A stretch of DNA of 64,000 nucleotides, taken from contig NZ_CP022162.1 in assembly GCF_003293595.1 (NCBI RefSeq), positions 2,401,799-2,465,798 of the forward strand, given 5' to 3'. Below are positions 10,812-18,631 of this stretch, piece by piece (within the stretch, counting starts at the first letter, position 1; each line of letters begins with the position of its first letter). The translations under genes and the position numbers were made by a program. The DNA is from Microbacterium sp. PM5 (GTDB lineage Bacteria; Actinomycetota; Actinomycetes; Actinomycetales; Microbacteriaceae). Below the pieces are notes generated by a model. The model saw only the letters and a list, made by a program, of their open reading frames with translations, was not told where the DNA came from and ran no database searches.

Positions 10812-11345
10812 GTGACCCTTGCCGACCCCACCGAAGGCACCAGCCCGGCCCGCCCCGTCGTCCGGCCCGCGCGGACCTCGGATGTCCGCGGCATCCTCGC
10901 CCTTCTCGAGCCGTGGGTGCAGCGGCGGATCCTGCTCGGCAAGGAGATCGTCACCCTGTACGAATCGGTGCAGGAGTTCGTCGTCGCCGAGCAGGACGGC
11001 GGGCTCATCGGCTGCGGCGCCCTGCACGTGATGTGGGAGGACCTGGGCGAGATCCGCACGCTCATCGTCGCGGAGGACTGGCTGCATCACGGTGTCGGCG
11101 GGGCGATCGTGACGCAGCTGGAGGACCGCGCGATCGACCTCGGTCTGTCGCGGCTGTTCTGTCTCACCTTCGAGGTCGACTTCTTCCGTCGTCGCGGTTT
11201 CGCGCCCATCGGCGAACAGGTGGTCGACCCCGACGTGTACTCGCAGCTGCTGCGCAGCCCCGACGAGGGTGTCGCGGAGTTCCTCGACCTCGCGCACGTC
11301 AAACCGAACACGCTCGGCAATACCCGCATGCTGAAGAACCTCTGA
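10812..11345 (+). CDS. argA: amino-acid N-acetyltransferase (short-form N-acetylglutamate synthase)
   Basis: 177 residues with a GNAT fold. It would acetylate glutamate with acetyl-CoA, the first step of arginine synthesis, in the cytoplasm. Typical features are the N-terminal VRPARTSDVRGILALLEPWV, then LLGKEIVTLYESVQEFVVAE, GCGALHVMWEDLGEIRTLIV and the acetyl-CoA loop before LEDRAIDLGLSRLFCLTFE. The C-terminus TLGNTRMLKNL is characteristic of the actinobacterial short form, which lacks the kinase-like domain of classical ArgA. The GTG start has no Shine-Dalgarno and TACAGT ends six bases upstream, so a leaderless mRNA is likely. Confidence 0.88.
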   Translation: MTLADPTEGTSPARPVVRPARTSDVRGILALLEPWVQRRILLGKEIVTLYESVQEFVVAEQDGGLIGCGALHVMWEDLGEIRTLIVAEDWLHHGVGGAIVTQLEDRAIDLGLSRLFCLTFEVDFFRRRGFAPIGEQVVDPDVYSQLLRSPDEGVAEFLDLAHVKPNTLGNTRMLKNL

Positions 11346-11396
11346 GCCCCGCGCGCCCCGGCAGGAGACGGGGATGCCGCGGCCTAGCCTGGAGGA

Positions 11397-12080
11397 GTGA
11401 GCACCCCGACGCGCCGTTCGCGACGCCCCAGCCCCGCCGTCTACCGGCGGCGCCGGCTCGTCGCCGTGCTGATCGTCCTCGTCATCATCGCGGCGATCGT
11501 CCTCGCGATCTGGCAGCCGTGGCGTGCGTCTCAGCCCGCCGTGCCCGCATCGAGCCCGTCGGCCACGACGCCCGTCGCCTCGGCATCCGCTCCGACCGCA
11601 TCCGTCTCACCCGCCGATGCCTCAGTGCCGCCGGCAGCGCCCGAGCCCACCCCCGACGCCTCGGGAACGGCGCCCACGGTCGCGGCCTGCTCGACGGCAG
11701 CCATCTCGGTGCAGGCGGTCACGGATCAGGACGTGTACAGCGCGGGCGAGCTGCCCAAGCTGTCGATCACGCTCTCGAACACGTCGGGCGCGGCGTGCCT
11801 GATCAACGTGGGGACCGCGACGCAGTCATTCGTGATCACCAGCGGCACCGACACGTGGTGGCGTTCGACCGATTGCCAGTCGGAGTCCAGCGATCAGGTC
11901 GTTCAACTCGCAGCGGGTCAGACCGTCTCCAGCGTGACGCCGCTGCAGTGGGACCGTACGCGATCATCGGTCGACACGTGCGGGTCGTCGCGGCCGCAGG
12001 CCTCGCCGGGCTACTACCACCTCTCGGTGTCGATCGGCGGCATCCAGGCGGCGGATACGAAGGTGTTCGAACTGCGCTGA
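11397..12080 (+). CDS. membrane-anchored extracytoplasmic protein, unknown function
   Basis: 227 residues. A basic N-terminus (TRRSRRPSPAVYRRRR) leads into one transmembrane helix (residues ~22-42, VAVLIVLVIIAAIVLAIW). A Pro/Ser/Ala/Thr-rich linker (~45-95) holds a C-terminal domain away from the membrane. That domain has four cysteines (AACSTAAI, AACLINVG, TDCQSES, DTCGSSR), probably two disulphides, and a beta-rich character (VYSAGELPKLSITLSNTSG). It resembles bacterial Ig-like or DUF4232-type domains only loosely. TAGCCT at 11385-11390 ends six bases before the GTG; GGAGGA occupies the gap, too close to act as a ribosome site. Confidence 0.72.
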   Translation: MSTPTRRSRRPSPAVYRRRRLVAVLIVLVIIAAIVLAIWQPWRASQPAVPASSPSATTPVASASAPTASVSPADASVPPAAPEPTPDASGTAPTVAACSTAAISVQAVTDQDVYSAGELPKLSITLSNTSGAACLINVGTATQSFVITSGTDTWWRSTDCQSESSDQVVQLAAGQTVSSVTPLQWDRTRSSVDTCGSSRPQASPGYYHLSVSIGGIQAADTKVFELR

Positions 12081-12098
12081 GCCCGCGATCATCGCCAT

Positions 12099-12146
12099 TC
12101 GGGATATCTAGGCAGTGATATATCTCTGACTCTGAGAGATTTCTCA
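12099..12146. promoter_or_regulatory. AT-rich palindrome cluster upstream of the small RNA
   Basis: In otherwise ~70% GC sequence this stretch is AT-rich and carries GATATC (12103-12108), GATATATC (12117-12124) and the inverted repeat ATCTCT-N7-AGAGAT (12122-12140). It lies 35-80 bases upstream of the probable small-RNA promoter, which suits a regulator-binding or UP-type region. Function is inferred. Confidence 0.4.
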
Positions 12147-12191
12147 TCTGGGAACTAGCCGCCGTCTCGCGGGCGCGGCTACCCTTGTATG

Positions 12192-12335
12192 TAGCTCTCG
12201 TGGCGAGCCACCGTCGCCCCCAACGGCGGTCGTCGTGTCACCCCCAAGACCGGCATTCGGCAGATCGCCCGATGAGCCCAGGCCCTCTCGATTCTCCCAG
12301 CCCCCAATGTGGGGATCGAGAGGGCCCCCCCTTTT
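12192..12335 (+). ncRNA. probable small RNA with C-rich loops (6C-like)
   Basis: TACCCT at 12180-12185 is a plausible -10. The predicted RNA has a short hairpin (GCTC...GAGC), then the motif CCCCCAA three times, at 12217-12223, 12241-12247 and 12301-12307. The first is presented in a loop closed by CCGT/ACGG, the second by GTC/GAC and the third inside the terminator. The terminator has a 12-bp perfect stem (12281-12292 with 12315-12326) followed by C and TTTT. No open frame with coding character fits. C-rich stem-loops resemble the actinobacterial 6C RNA family, although here each loop has five Cs. Such loops could pair with G-rich ribosome-binding sites. Confidence 0.6.
12281..12335 (+). terminator. 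intrinsic terminator of the small RNA
   Basis: A 12-bp perfect stem with arm ggccctctcgat encloses an inner CCCC/GGGG hairpin and ends in a C run and four Ts. It is the most canonical rho-independent terminator in the window. Confidence 0.75.
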
Positions 12336-12410
12336 CTCGCGCAGGGTCCGTCACGTTGGGCGCGGCCGGCGAGTCGACGCGGCGCGCGAGGCGCCTCGTA
12401 TGCTGGAGGG

Positions 12411-12818
12411 ATGGCCGGAAAGAAGCGCGCGAAGCCCCCGCTCGAATTCCGCAACACGCAGCTTGCCGACGCCCTGCAGACGCAGGACATGGCAGCTCTG
12501 GCCTTCGCCCTGCGTCACGGCCCGACGGTGGTGCCGCTCATGCGCCCCGGTCAGCGCGACGACCCTCGCGATACCGGCGAGGTCTGGACGTACCGCGATC
12601 CGAACACCGGCGATGTCGCGCTGCTGCTGTTCAGCGATGCGGCGAACAAGCCCGCCGCTCTTCCCCCCGCGGTGGCGCTGCACTCGCCCGCGTGGCTGCG
12701 CAGCTTCCTCGCGGCCCACGAGTCGGAGATCACGACGGTCTTCTTCGACATCGCCGGACCGCACGCGATGCAGGCCTCTCCGGCGGATCTGCTGGCCGCG
12801 CTCGCTCTCGAAGCCTGA
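12411..12818 (+). CDS. small cytoplasmic protein, possibly SseB N-terminal-like
   Basis: 135 residues without signal or membrane segment. The layout (LADALQTQDMAALAFALRHG, VVPLMRP, GDVALLLFSDAANKPAALPP, then LLAALALE at the C-terminus) recalls the SseB N-terminal domain, in which a short protein senses or binds a partner, but similarity is weak. TATGCT at 12399-12404 ends six bases before the ATG, so the message is probably leaderless. The gene converges on radA, whose stop lies 13 bases away. An upstream in-frame extension to 12309 would run into the small-RNA terminator and is rejected. Confidence 0.6.
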   Translation: MAGKKRAKPPLEFRNTQLADALQTQDMAALAFALRHGPTVVPLMRPGQRDDPRDTGEVWTYRDPNTGDVALLLFSDAANKPAALPPAVALHSPAWLRSFLAAHESEITTVFFDIAGPHAMQASPADLLAALALEA

Positions 12819-12830
12819 CGTGCGGCGTGC

Positions 12831-14186
12831 TCAGAAGTCGGGGCGGTCGCTCGGCTCGCTCGGATGGTGCCGTGCGAGGTCGCGCAGGGCGCCGCGCAGG
12901 TCGCGGGATGCCGTGTCGATGACGGACCGATAGCCGACCCGGTTCGCCTCGTTGCGGCGCTGCTCGTGAGCAGTGACGGCTCGCACTTCGCCGGCCAGGC
13001 TCAGCTCACCGATGGCGACCAGACCCTTCGGGGTGGCCCGCCCCGTGACCGCGCTCGCGACGGCGAGGGCGATGGCGAGGTCGGCGGCCGGCTCGATGAG
13101 ACGCACGCCGCCCACGGTGGAGACGTAGACGTCCTGGTCGGATACCCGGATTCCGGCGCGCTTCTCGAGCACCGCAAGCACCATTGCCACGCGTGCGCCG
13201 TCGACGCCGCTGACGATGCGCCGTGGGTTGGGGCCCGAACCGGGCAGCGTGAGCGCCTGCACCTCGACCGGAAGTGCGCGTCGTCCCTCCATCGCGATGG
13301 TCACGCAGGTGCCCGGTTCGCGTGATCCGTGGCCGAGGAAGAGGGCGCTGGGGTCGGGCACCTCGGCGATGCCGCGGCTCGTCTGCTCGAAGCAGCCGAC
13401 CTCATCGGTGGCACCGAACCGGTTCTTGAGGGCGCGGACGAAGCGCAGCGCGGTCTGCCGGTCGCCCTCGAAGTGGCAGACGACGTCGACCAGGTGCTCC
13501 AGCACGCGCGGCCCCGCGACCTGCCCGTCCTTCGTGACATGGCCGACGATGATGACCGGAAGATCACGCTCCTTCGCCACGCGGATGAGCGTCGACGCGA
13601 CCTCGCGCACCTGGCTGGGATGCCCCGGCGCTCCGTCGACGAGGCTGGAGCCGACCGTCTGGACGGAGTCGACGATCAGCAGCTCGGGACGAGTGTCGTC
13701 GACATGGCCCAGGATCGTGGCGAGGTCGGTTTCGCTCGCGAGGTAGAGCTCGTCGTGGAGGGCGCTGGTGCGCTCGGCGCGCAGGCGCACCTGTCCGAGC
13801 GACTCCTCGGCGCTCACGTACAGCACGCGCCGACCGGCGCGGGCGGTCTGTGCGGCGACCTCGAGCAGCAACGTCGACTTCCCGACGCCGGGCTCGCCGG
13901 ACAGCAGGATGGCCGCACCGGGCACGAGGCCCCCGCCCAGCACGCGGTCGAACTCGCCGACGCCGGTGGTCCGCCGCGGCGTCTCACGCGTGTCGATCGA
14001 GGTGATGGGGCGCGCCGCACGCGTCGGCGCGAGCGGCGTCACCGCATGCATCGGTGTCGACGACACGGCCTCGACCACCGTTCCCCACTGCTGGCACTCC
14101 CCGCATCGCCCGACCCACTTCGCGCTCGTCCAGCCGCACTCGGTGCAGCGGTACGCGCTCGTGGTCGCGGTGCGCTTTGATGCCAT
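12831..14186 (-). CDS. radA: DNA repair protein RadA
   Basis: 451 residues, full length. RadA is a RecA-like ATPase that helps branch migration and processing of recombination intermediates. A C4 zinc finger opens the protein (CTECGW...CGECQQW, residues 14-33). Walker A is GEPGVGKSTLL (~97) and Walker B is in LLIVDSVQTV. The RadA-specific KNRFG motif follows near 259, and the C-terminal ~150 residues form the Lon-protease-like domain (DVYVSTVGGVRLIEPAADLAI). The ATG has TAGCCT six bases upstream on the minus strand (14198-14193), again leaderless. It lies 60 bases downstream of ldh on the same strand. Confidence 0.97.
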   Translation of the reverse strand: MASKRTATTSAYRCTECGWTSAKWVGRCGECQQWGTVVEAVSSTPMHAVTPLAPTRAARPITSIDTRETPRRTTGVGEFDRVLGGGLVPGAAILLSGEPGVGKSTLLLEVAAQTARAGRRVLYVSAEESLGQVRLRAERTSALHDELYLASETDLATILGHVDDTRPELLIVDSVQTVGSSLVDGAPGHPSQVREVASTLIRVAKERDLPVIIVGHVTKDGQVAGPRVLEHLVDVVCHFEGDRQTALRFVRALKNRFGATDEVGCFEQTSRGIAEVPDPSALFLGHGSREPGTCVTIAMEGRRALPVEVQALTLPGSGPNPRRIVSGVDGARVAMVLAVLEKRAGIRVSDQDVYVSTVGGVRLIEPAADLAIALAVASAVTGRATPKGLVAIGELSLAGEVRAVTAHEQRRNEANRVGYRSVIDTASRDLRGALRDLARHHPSEPSDRPDF

Positions 14187-14246
14187 GCGTTCAGGCTAGT
14201 CGCGGCATCCGACAGTAGCGCCTGCCACCGCATGGACGGCGAGAGA

Positions 14247-15200
14247 TCAGCGCAGCGAGTCGGCGACCTCGCGGAGGGCGTCGGCCGAGCGACGGAACAG
14301 ACCGAGCTCGTGGTCGGAGAACGACGTCTCGCGGATCGGCACTGCGCCGGCCGCCGAGACGACCGCCGGGACGGACAGGGCGACACCGCTCACGCCGTGG
14401 AAGTCGTCGAGCACGGCCGAGACCGGCATGACGGCGTGTTCATCGTCGAGGATCGCCTCGACGATGCGGGCGCTGGACAGGCCGATCGCGTAGTTCGTCG
14501 CACCCTTGCCCTGGATGACCTTGTAGGCGGCGTCGCGCACGTCGACGGCGATCTGGTCGAGCTCCTCGACCGTGAACGGCGGCTGACCGTCGAGGGGCTG
14601 CCACTCCAGGATCGGGACGGTGCCGATGGTCGCGTGCGACCACAGCGGGAACTCGGTGTCGCCGTGCTCGCCCACGATGTAGGCGTGCACGCTGGAGATG
14701 GAGACGCCCGCACGCTGCGCGATCTTCCAGCGCAGTCGCGAGGTGTCGAGCACGGTGCCCGACGCGAAGATGCGCTCGTAGGGCAGGCCGGTGGTCTCCT
14801 GCGCGAGCACCGTCAGCACGTCGCACGGGTTGGTGACGATGACGAACGTCGCGTCGGGAGCGACGTCGAGCAGCTGCGGCATCATCGACTTCAGGATGTT
14901 GGCGTTGACGCCGGCCAGCTCGATACGGGTCTGCCCCGGTCGCTGCTTGGCGCCCGCCGTGATCACCACGACGTGCGAGCCCTTCGCGACCGAGATGTCG
15001 GCACCGCCGATGATGTCGCTCGACCCGGTGAACTGGGCGCCGTGTGCCAGATCGAGAACCTCGGCCTCGGTCTTCTCCGCGGCGATGTCGTAGAGGGCGA
15101 CGTGGCGGGCCGAGCCGCGGATGAGGGCCGCGTAGGCCACGGAGGATCCGACCGCTCCCGCGCCGACGACGGTCAGTTTCGAGTTCTCGATCACGCTCAT
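14247..15200 (-). CDS. ldh: L-lactate dehydrogenase
   Basis: 317 residues. It interconverts pyruvate and L-lactate with NAD(H) in the cytoplasm. The Rossmann motif is VVGAGAVGSSVAYA (12-25). The substrate loop has KQRPGQTR (~85-92), the NPCD motif is at 124-127, substrate-binding Arg is in LDTSRLRW, and the catalytic His 179 lies in IVGEHGDTEF. RPGQTR in the mobile loop and VGEHGD favour lactate over malate dehydrogenase. CAGACT ends six bases before the ATG, so the transcript may be leaderless. Longer in-frame extensions upstream run across the DUF899 and DHA2 genes on the other frames and are not credible. Confidence 0.95.
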   Translation of the reverse strand: MSVIENSKLTVVGAGAVGSSVAYAALIRGSARHVALYDIAAEKTEAEVLDLAHGAQFTGSSDIIGGADISVAKGSHVVVITAGAKQRPGQTRIELAGVNANILKSMMPQLLDVAPDATFVIVTNPCDVLTVLAQETTGLPYERIFASGTVLDTSRLRWKIAQRAGVSISSVHAYIVGEHGDTEFPLWSHATIGTVPILEWQPLDGQPPFTVEELDQIAVDVRDAAYKVIQGKGATNYAIGLSSARIVEAILDDEHAVMPVSAVLDDFHGVSGVALSVPAVVSAAGAVPIRETSFSDHELGLFRRSADALREVADSLR

Positions 15201-15314
15201 GGCCCCAGTCTGACAGGCCGGGGGATGCCGCGGCCACCGCGGGCCGCAGCCGTGCGAAACGGCGGCGTGCAGGGGGGTCTTGCGGACGGCGTCCGAGGGG
15301 CGAAGGATGCCGGC

Positions 15315-16019
15315 ATGACGGACGATGCCCCTGCCCTGCCTCCGGTGGTCGACCTCGACACCTGGCGGCGCGAGTTGGCCGCTCTGCGCGTGCGCGAGAA
15401 GGCGGCGACCCGAGAGCTCGACGCGATCGCCGCGCAGCGGCGACGTCTGCCGATGGTCGAGCTGCCCGACTATGTGCTCGAGGGTCCCGACGGTCCCGTG
15501 CGCCTCGTCGACCTCTTCGGCGACAGGCGACAGTTGATCGTCTACAGCCACATGTGGACGGACGGGAAGCAGTGGCAGTGCCCGGGCTGCACGAGCTGGA
15601 CGGCGCAATTCACGCGGCTGGAGTTCCTCGACGACTACGACGCACGGTTCGTCATCGTGACGCAGGGTCCGATCGACGAGGCGCTCGCCTACAGGGAGCG
15701 CGTGGGCAACCGCATGGACTGGTATTCGACGGCGCACAGTCCGTTCGGGGTCGACATGGGGGCGCCGCCGGACGCGGGGTTCGCGGTCAACGTGTTTCTG
15801 CGCGACGGCGAGAAGGTGTACCGCACGTGGCACACCGACGGGCGCGGCACCGAGCAGCTCGGATACCTTCACGGCCTGATCGACGTGCTGCCGTTCGGGC
15901 GGCAGGAGGCGTGGGAGGATTCGCCGCCCGGGTGGCCGCAGCATCCGACGTACGAGGGCGGCATCGGGTCGCCCGGCATCGCGGCGCTCTACGGGCCCGG
16001 AGGCTCCGCCGCCGGGTGA
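15315..16019 (+). CDS. DUF899 thioredoxin-like protein
   Basis: 234 residues, predicted cytoplasmic. A coiled N-terminal segment (LDTWRRELAALRVREKAATRELDAIAAQRRRLP) precedes a thioredoxin-like core with LIVYSHMWTDGKQWQCPGCTSWT. The CPGC pair (~95-98) sits where thioredoxins carry the redox-active CxxC. The family is large but without an established reaction; a peroxide- or thiol-related role is a guess. AAGGAT ends six bases before the ATG, a weaker version of the leaderless pattern. Its last 31 bases overlap the convergent DHA2 transporter gene. Confidence 0.82.
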   Translation: MTDDAPALPPVVDLDTWRRELAALRVREKAATRELDAIAAQRRRLPMVELPDYVLEGPDGPVRLVDLFGDRRQLIVYSHMWTDGKQWQCPGCTSWTAQFTRLEFLDDYDARFVIVTQGPIDEALAYRERVGNRMDWYSTAHSPFGVDMGAPPDAGFAVNVFLRDGEKVYRTWHTDGRGTEQLGYLHGLIDVLPFGRQEAWEDSPPGWPQHPTYEGGIGSPGIAALYGPGGSAAG

Positions 16020-17416
16020 GCGACTCCCTCGGCGTCTCCTCCCGACGCATCCGAGCTGGATCGGCGTGGGTTGCGGATGCCGAGAAGCGAGACCAGTCCG
16101 CCGACGATGAGAAGCGCGGCCGTGGTGACCGCCGCCCGGTGGAAGCCGGCCAGATCGAGTGCGCCACCGGTGATCGCGGCAAGGGCTGCGATCGGCAGCA
16201 GCCCCGCCACGCGGGCGACGGCGTTGTTGACCGCGGAGGCGATGCCGGATCGCTCCGGGTCGGCGGCCCCGAGGATCGTCGAGGTGAGGGGAGACACGGT
16301 GAGGGCGAGTCCGAGCCCGAACACGACCATGCCCGGGAGCACCTGCCACCAGTAGTCGAAGTCGTCGGCGACGAGCAGCAGCAACAGCGCGCCGACCGAC
16401 ATGATGAGCGGCCCGGCGGTCATGAACAGACGCGGTCCCCATCGTCCGACCAGGGTGCCGATGCGTGAGCTGAGCGCGATCATGAGCAGGGTCGAGGGCA
16501 GACTGGCGAGGCCCGCGAGGGTCGCGCTGAGGCCGGCCCCCTGCTGCAGGTAGACGGCCAGGACGAACCCGTTGAGGGCGAGGGCCGCGTAGATGAACAG
16601 CGTCGACAGGTTGCCGGCGGAGAAGTTGCGGCTGCGGAAGAGATCGAGCGGCAGGATCGGGTCGGCGACCTGGCGTTGTCGCCAGACGAATCCGGCGAGC
16701 AGCACGAGGCCGGCGAGCCCCGGCATCCAGATCGCCGGGGACCCCCAGCCGAGGTTCGGCTGCTCGATGAGGGCGAAGACGGCCGCGCCGAGGCCGAGGG
16801 TGCACATGATCGCTCCGAGCACGTCGACCCGGGCGTCCGCGCGGCGTTCGTCACGGTGCTCGAGCCGTGTCAGCAGCCACAGCGCGATGCCGATCGGCAG
16901 CAGGTTGATCCCGAACGCCCATCGCCACGAAGAGTTGTCGACGATGAGCCCGCCCACCAGGGGGCCGATGATCATGGCGCCCGTCGTGGATGCCGTCCAG
17001 ATGCCGATGGCGCGAGAGCGCAGCGGTTCGTGCATCGTCGCGGTGATGAGGGCGAGAGAGCTCGGCACGAGGAAAGCCCCGGCGGCACCCTGGACCGCAC
17101 GTGCGGCGACGAGGAGTTCAGGGGTGGGGGAGAGGGCGACACCCACCGAGGCGATGCCGAAGCCGATGAGGCCGATGCGCAGCACGAGAACCCGGCCGAA
17201 CGCATCGCTCACCGCGCCGGCCACCAGGATGAGGGCACCCAGTGTCACGAGGTAGGCGTCGACCGTCCACTGCTGGGTGGACAGGCCGCCGCCGAGGTCG
17301 CGGGCGATGGCGGGGAGGGCGACGTTGACGATGGTGCCGTCGAGGAAAGCGACGAACGACCCCAGGATGGCGATCGCGAGGACGAGTCGCTGCTGTGGTG
17401 TCATCTGCCGCGTCAT
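15989..17416 (-). CDS. DHA2-family major facilitator drug/H+ antiporter
   Basis: 475 residues, 14 predicted transmembrane helices, EmrB/QacA type. Helix 1 carries the typical GSFVAFLDGTIVNVALPAIARDL, with the DHA2 motif D1 LD-x-TIVNVALP. Motif A appears as GAVSDAFGRVLVLRIGL, and motif C as GPLVGGLI. Members export hydrophobic or cationic compounds in exchange for protons; the substrate cannot be read from sequence. A start four residues downstream (MTPQQRL) is also possible. It is divergent from tRNA-Ser, with no adjacent TetR regulator. Confidence 0.9.
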   Translation of the reverse strand: MTRQMTPQQRLVLAIAILGSFVAFLDGTIVNVALPAIARDLGGGLSTQQWTVDAYLVTLGALILVAGAVSDAFGRVLVLRIGLIGFGIASVGVALSPTPELLVAARAVQGAAGAFLVPSSLALITATMHEPLRSRAIGIWTASTTGAMIIGPLVGGLIVDNSSWRWAFGINLLPIGIALWLLTRLEHRDERRADARVDVLGAIMCTLGLGAAVFALIEQPNLGWGSPAIWMPGLAGLVLLAGFVWRQRQVADPILPLDLFRSRNFSAGNLSTLFIYAALALNGFVLAVYLQQGAGLSATLAGLASLPSTLLMIALSSRIGTLVGRWGPRLFMTAGPLIMSVGALLLLLVADDFDYWWQVLPGMVVFGLGLALTVSPLTSTILGAADPERSGIASAVNNAVARVAGLLPIAALAAITGGALDLAGFHRAAVTTAALLIVGGLVSLLGIRNPRRSSSDASGGDAEGVAHPAAEPPGP

Positions 17417-17538
17417 CGCCCGAGCTCTCCCATGCCCTCACGCTAGGGCGCCCCGGCGACATCGTGAAGGGGGTGGGCAGGGCCACCCTCGCTGCAGCCG
17501 GTTCGCGGCATCCCGCGGAGTGTCGTAAGCTAGTCGGC

Positions 17539-17629
17539 GGTGACGTGTCCGAGCGGCCGAAGGTGCAACTCTCGAAAAGTTGTGTAGGGTAACCCCCTAC
17601 CGTGGGTTCAAATCCCACCGTCACCGCCA
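17539..17629 (+). tRNA. tRNA-Ser (anticodon CGA)
   Basis: The acceptor stem GGTGACG pairs with CGTCACC, followed by discriminator G and an encoded CCA. The anticodon loop is CTCGAAA with CGA, reading UCG. The long variable arm (GTAGGGTAACCCCCTAC) is the class-II feature of tRNA-Ser, and the T-loop is GTTCAAAT. A -10-like TAAGCT sits at 17526-17531, so transcription should begin at the mature 5' end or very close to it. Confidence 0.97.
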
Positions 17630-17631
17630 TC

Positions 17632-17679
17632 ACGAAGGCCCCGACTCCCGCGAAATCGCGCGGATGTCGGGGCCTTCGT
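17632..17679 (+). terminator. terminator hairpin of tRNA-Ser
   Basis: A 14-bp perfect stem (17632-17645 with 17666-17679, arm acgaaggccccgac) begins three bases after the CCA end. A smaller CGCG-AAAT-CGCG hairpin sits in the loop. It may also stop the transcript of the facing gene at 17701. Confidence 0.8.
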
Positions 17680-17700
17680 CATCGGTGCTTTCGCTGTCGG

Positions 17701-18066
17701 TCAACCGCCATAGCGGACGTAGAACGAGCCGGGGCCGCAGGTGTAGGTCGCGGGTCCCGCGGTGTGCACGCCTTCTCCGAGGCGAGCACAGGTCTGCCCG
17801 GCATCCACCACGGTGGCGCCGAGCACGAACACGATCACCAGTGTCACGGCGACGCCGGCGCCTGCGATGACGACGCCCGCGAGCGCGAGTCCGTTGCGGT
17901 GCCCCTGCCGACGAGAGCCGACCAACGCGATGATGCTGATCGCGAGTCCGGCGAGATTGAGGATGACGAAGAACGACAGCACGAATCCGACGATTCCGAA
18001 CGTTCGGTAGGCATCGGGTGTCGGCGAAGGTGCCGTGGCGAGGGGGCTGTCAGCGGGGATCGACAT
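17701..18066 (-). CDS. small two-helix membrane protein, DUF4190-like
   Basis: 121 residues. A short Pro/Ala-rich cytoplasmic start is followed by YRTFGIVGFVLSFFVILNLAGLAISIIALV (helix 1) and RNGLALAGVVIAGAGVAVTLVIVFVLG (helix 2), the arrangement of DUF4190 proteins. An extracytoplasmic tail has two Cys (QTCARLG, TYTCGPGS), probably a disulphide. TATGGT (18078-18073, minus strand) ends six bases before the ATG. A longer in-frame start at 18243 lies inside the opposite SRPBCC gene and is not used. Function unknown. Confidence 0.72.
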   Translation of the reverse strand: MSIPADSPLATAPSPTPDAYRTFGIVGFVLSFFVILNLAGLAISIIALVGSRRQGHRNGLALAGVVIAGAGVAVTLVIVFVLGATVVDAGQTCARLGEGVHTAGPATYTCGPGSFYVRYGG

Positions 18067-18133
18067 GAGGTGACCATATCGGTGCCGGCGCTCGTTGATC
18101 ACGAGCACCGGGAAGGCCCGAATGTCACGGCAC

Positions 18134-18168
18134 TTGACATCCGCATAGTAAGCGCGCATATTAAATCC
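18134..18168 (+). promoter_or_regulatory. consensus promoter with overlapping imperfect palindrome
   Basis: TTGACA (18134-18139), a 17-base spacer and CATATT (18157-18162) form the best -35/-10 pair in the window. The -10 ends six bases before the SRPBCC ATG. An imperfect 20-bp palindrome centred on GCGCGC (18145-18164, 14 of 20 symmetric) covers the spacer and -10. That position suits repression by the MarR protein encoded just downstream. Confidence 0.6.
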
Positions 18169-18588
18169 ATGATAGAACTCGCTGCCGCCGTCCGCACCTC
18201 CTCCGCCGCGCCCGCAGACTACTTCGCGCGATGGATCGACCACGCGTCATGGCCGGAGTGGTCGCCCGACACCGAGTGGGTGCGTGTGGAGGGCCCCGTG
18301 CGCGCCGGCACACGGGGCGTATTGAAGCCGGTGGGCGGCCCGAAGACCCGGTTCACGATCTCCGAGTGCGAGCAGGACCGCGTGTACACCGACGTCAGCA
18401 GCGTGCCGGGGGCACGCCTCACGTTCCGACACACGGTCGAGTCCGCGCCCAATGGGTCCACGCTCACCGTCCGCGTGTGGATGACCGGTCCCCTCGCGCG
18501 GGTGTGGGCGCGGACGGCCTTCAAGGGGTTCTCGGTCTCGGTCCCGGAGGATCTCGATCGTCTCATCGCACTCGTCGAGACCCCGTGA
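18169..18588 (+). CDS. SRPBCC (START/Bet v 1-like) domain protein
   Basis: 139 residues with a helix-grip fold: N-terminal AAVRTSSAAPADYFARWIDHASWPEWSPD, central GVLKPVGGPKTRFTISECE and RLTFRHTVES, and a C-terminal helix WARTAFKGFSVSVPEDLDRLIALVE. Family members bind hydrophobic ligands or act as polyketide cyclase-like enzymes; the ligand is unknown. It has a consensus promoter and a probable leaderless start. A MarR gene follows 43 bases downstream, and the pair is likely one autoregulated operon. Confidence 0.82.
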   Translation: MIELAAAVRTSSAAPADYFARWIDHASWPEWSPDTEWVRVEGPVRAGTRGVLKPVGGPKTRFTISECEQDRVYTDVSSVPGARLTFRHTVESAPNGSTLTVRVWMTGPLARVWARTAFKGFSVSVPEDLDRLIALVETP

Positions 18589-18631
18589 CAGAGTGGCTCT
18601 CGGTGCCGATCGAGGAGGCGAAGAACGACTC

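Noticed and set aside
14247..16805. 852-codon extension of lactate dehydrogenase
   Set aside because: Residues before MSVIENSK are shadows of the DUF899 and DHA2 genes; the normal Ldh start has its own promoter-like hexamer.
17539..17700. Integration site downstream of tRNA-Ser
   Set aside because: There is no integrase and no direct repeat of the tRNA 3' end nearby; the following sequence is simply its terminator hairpin.
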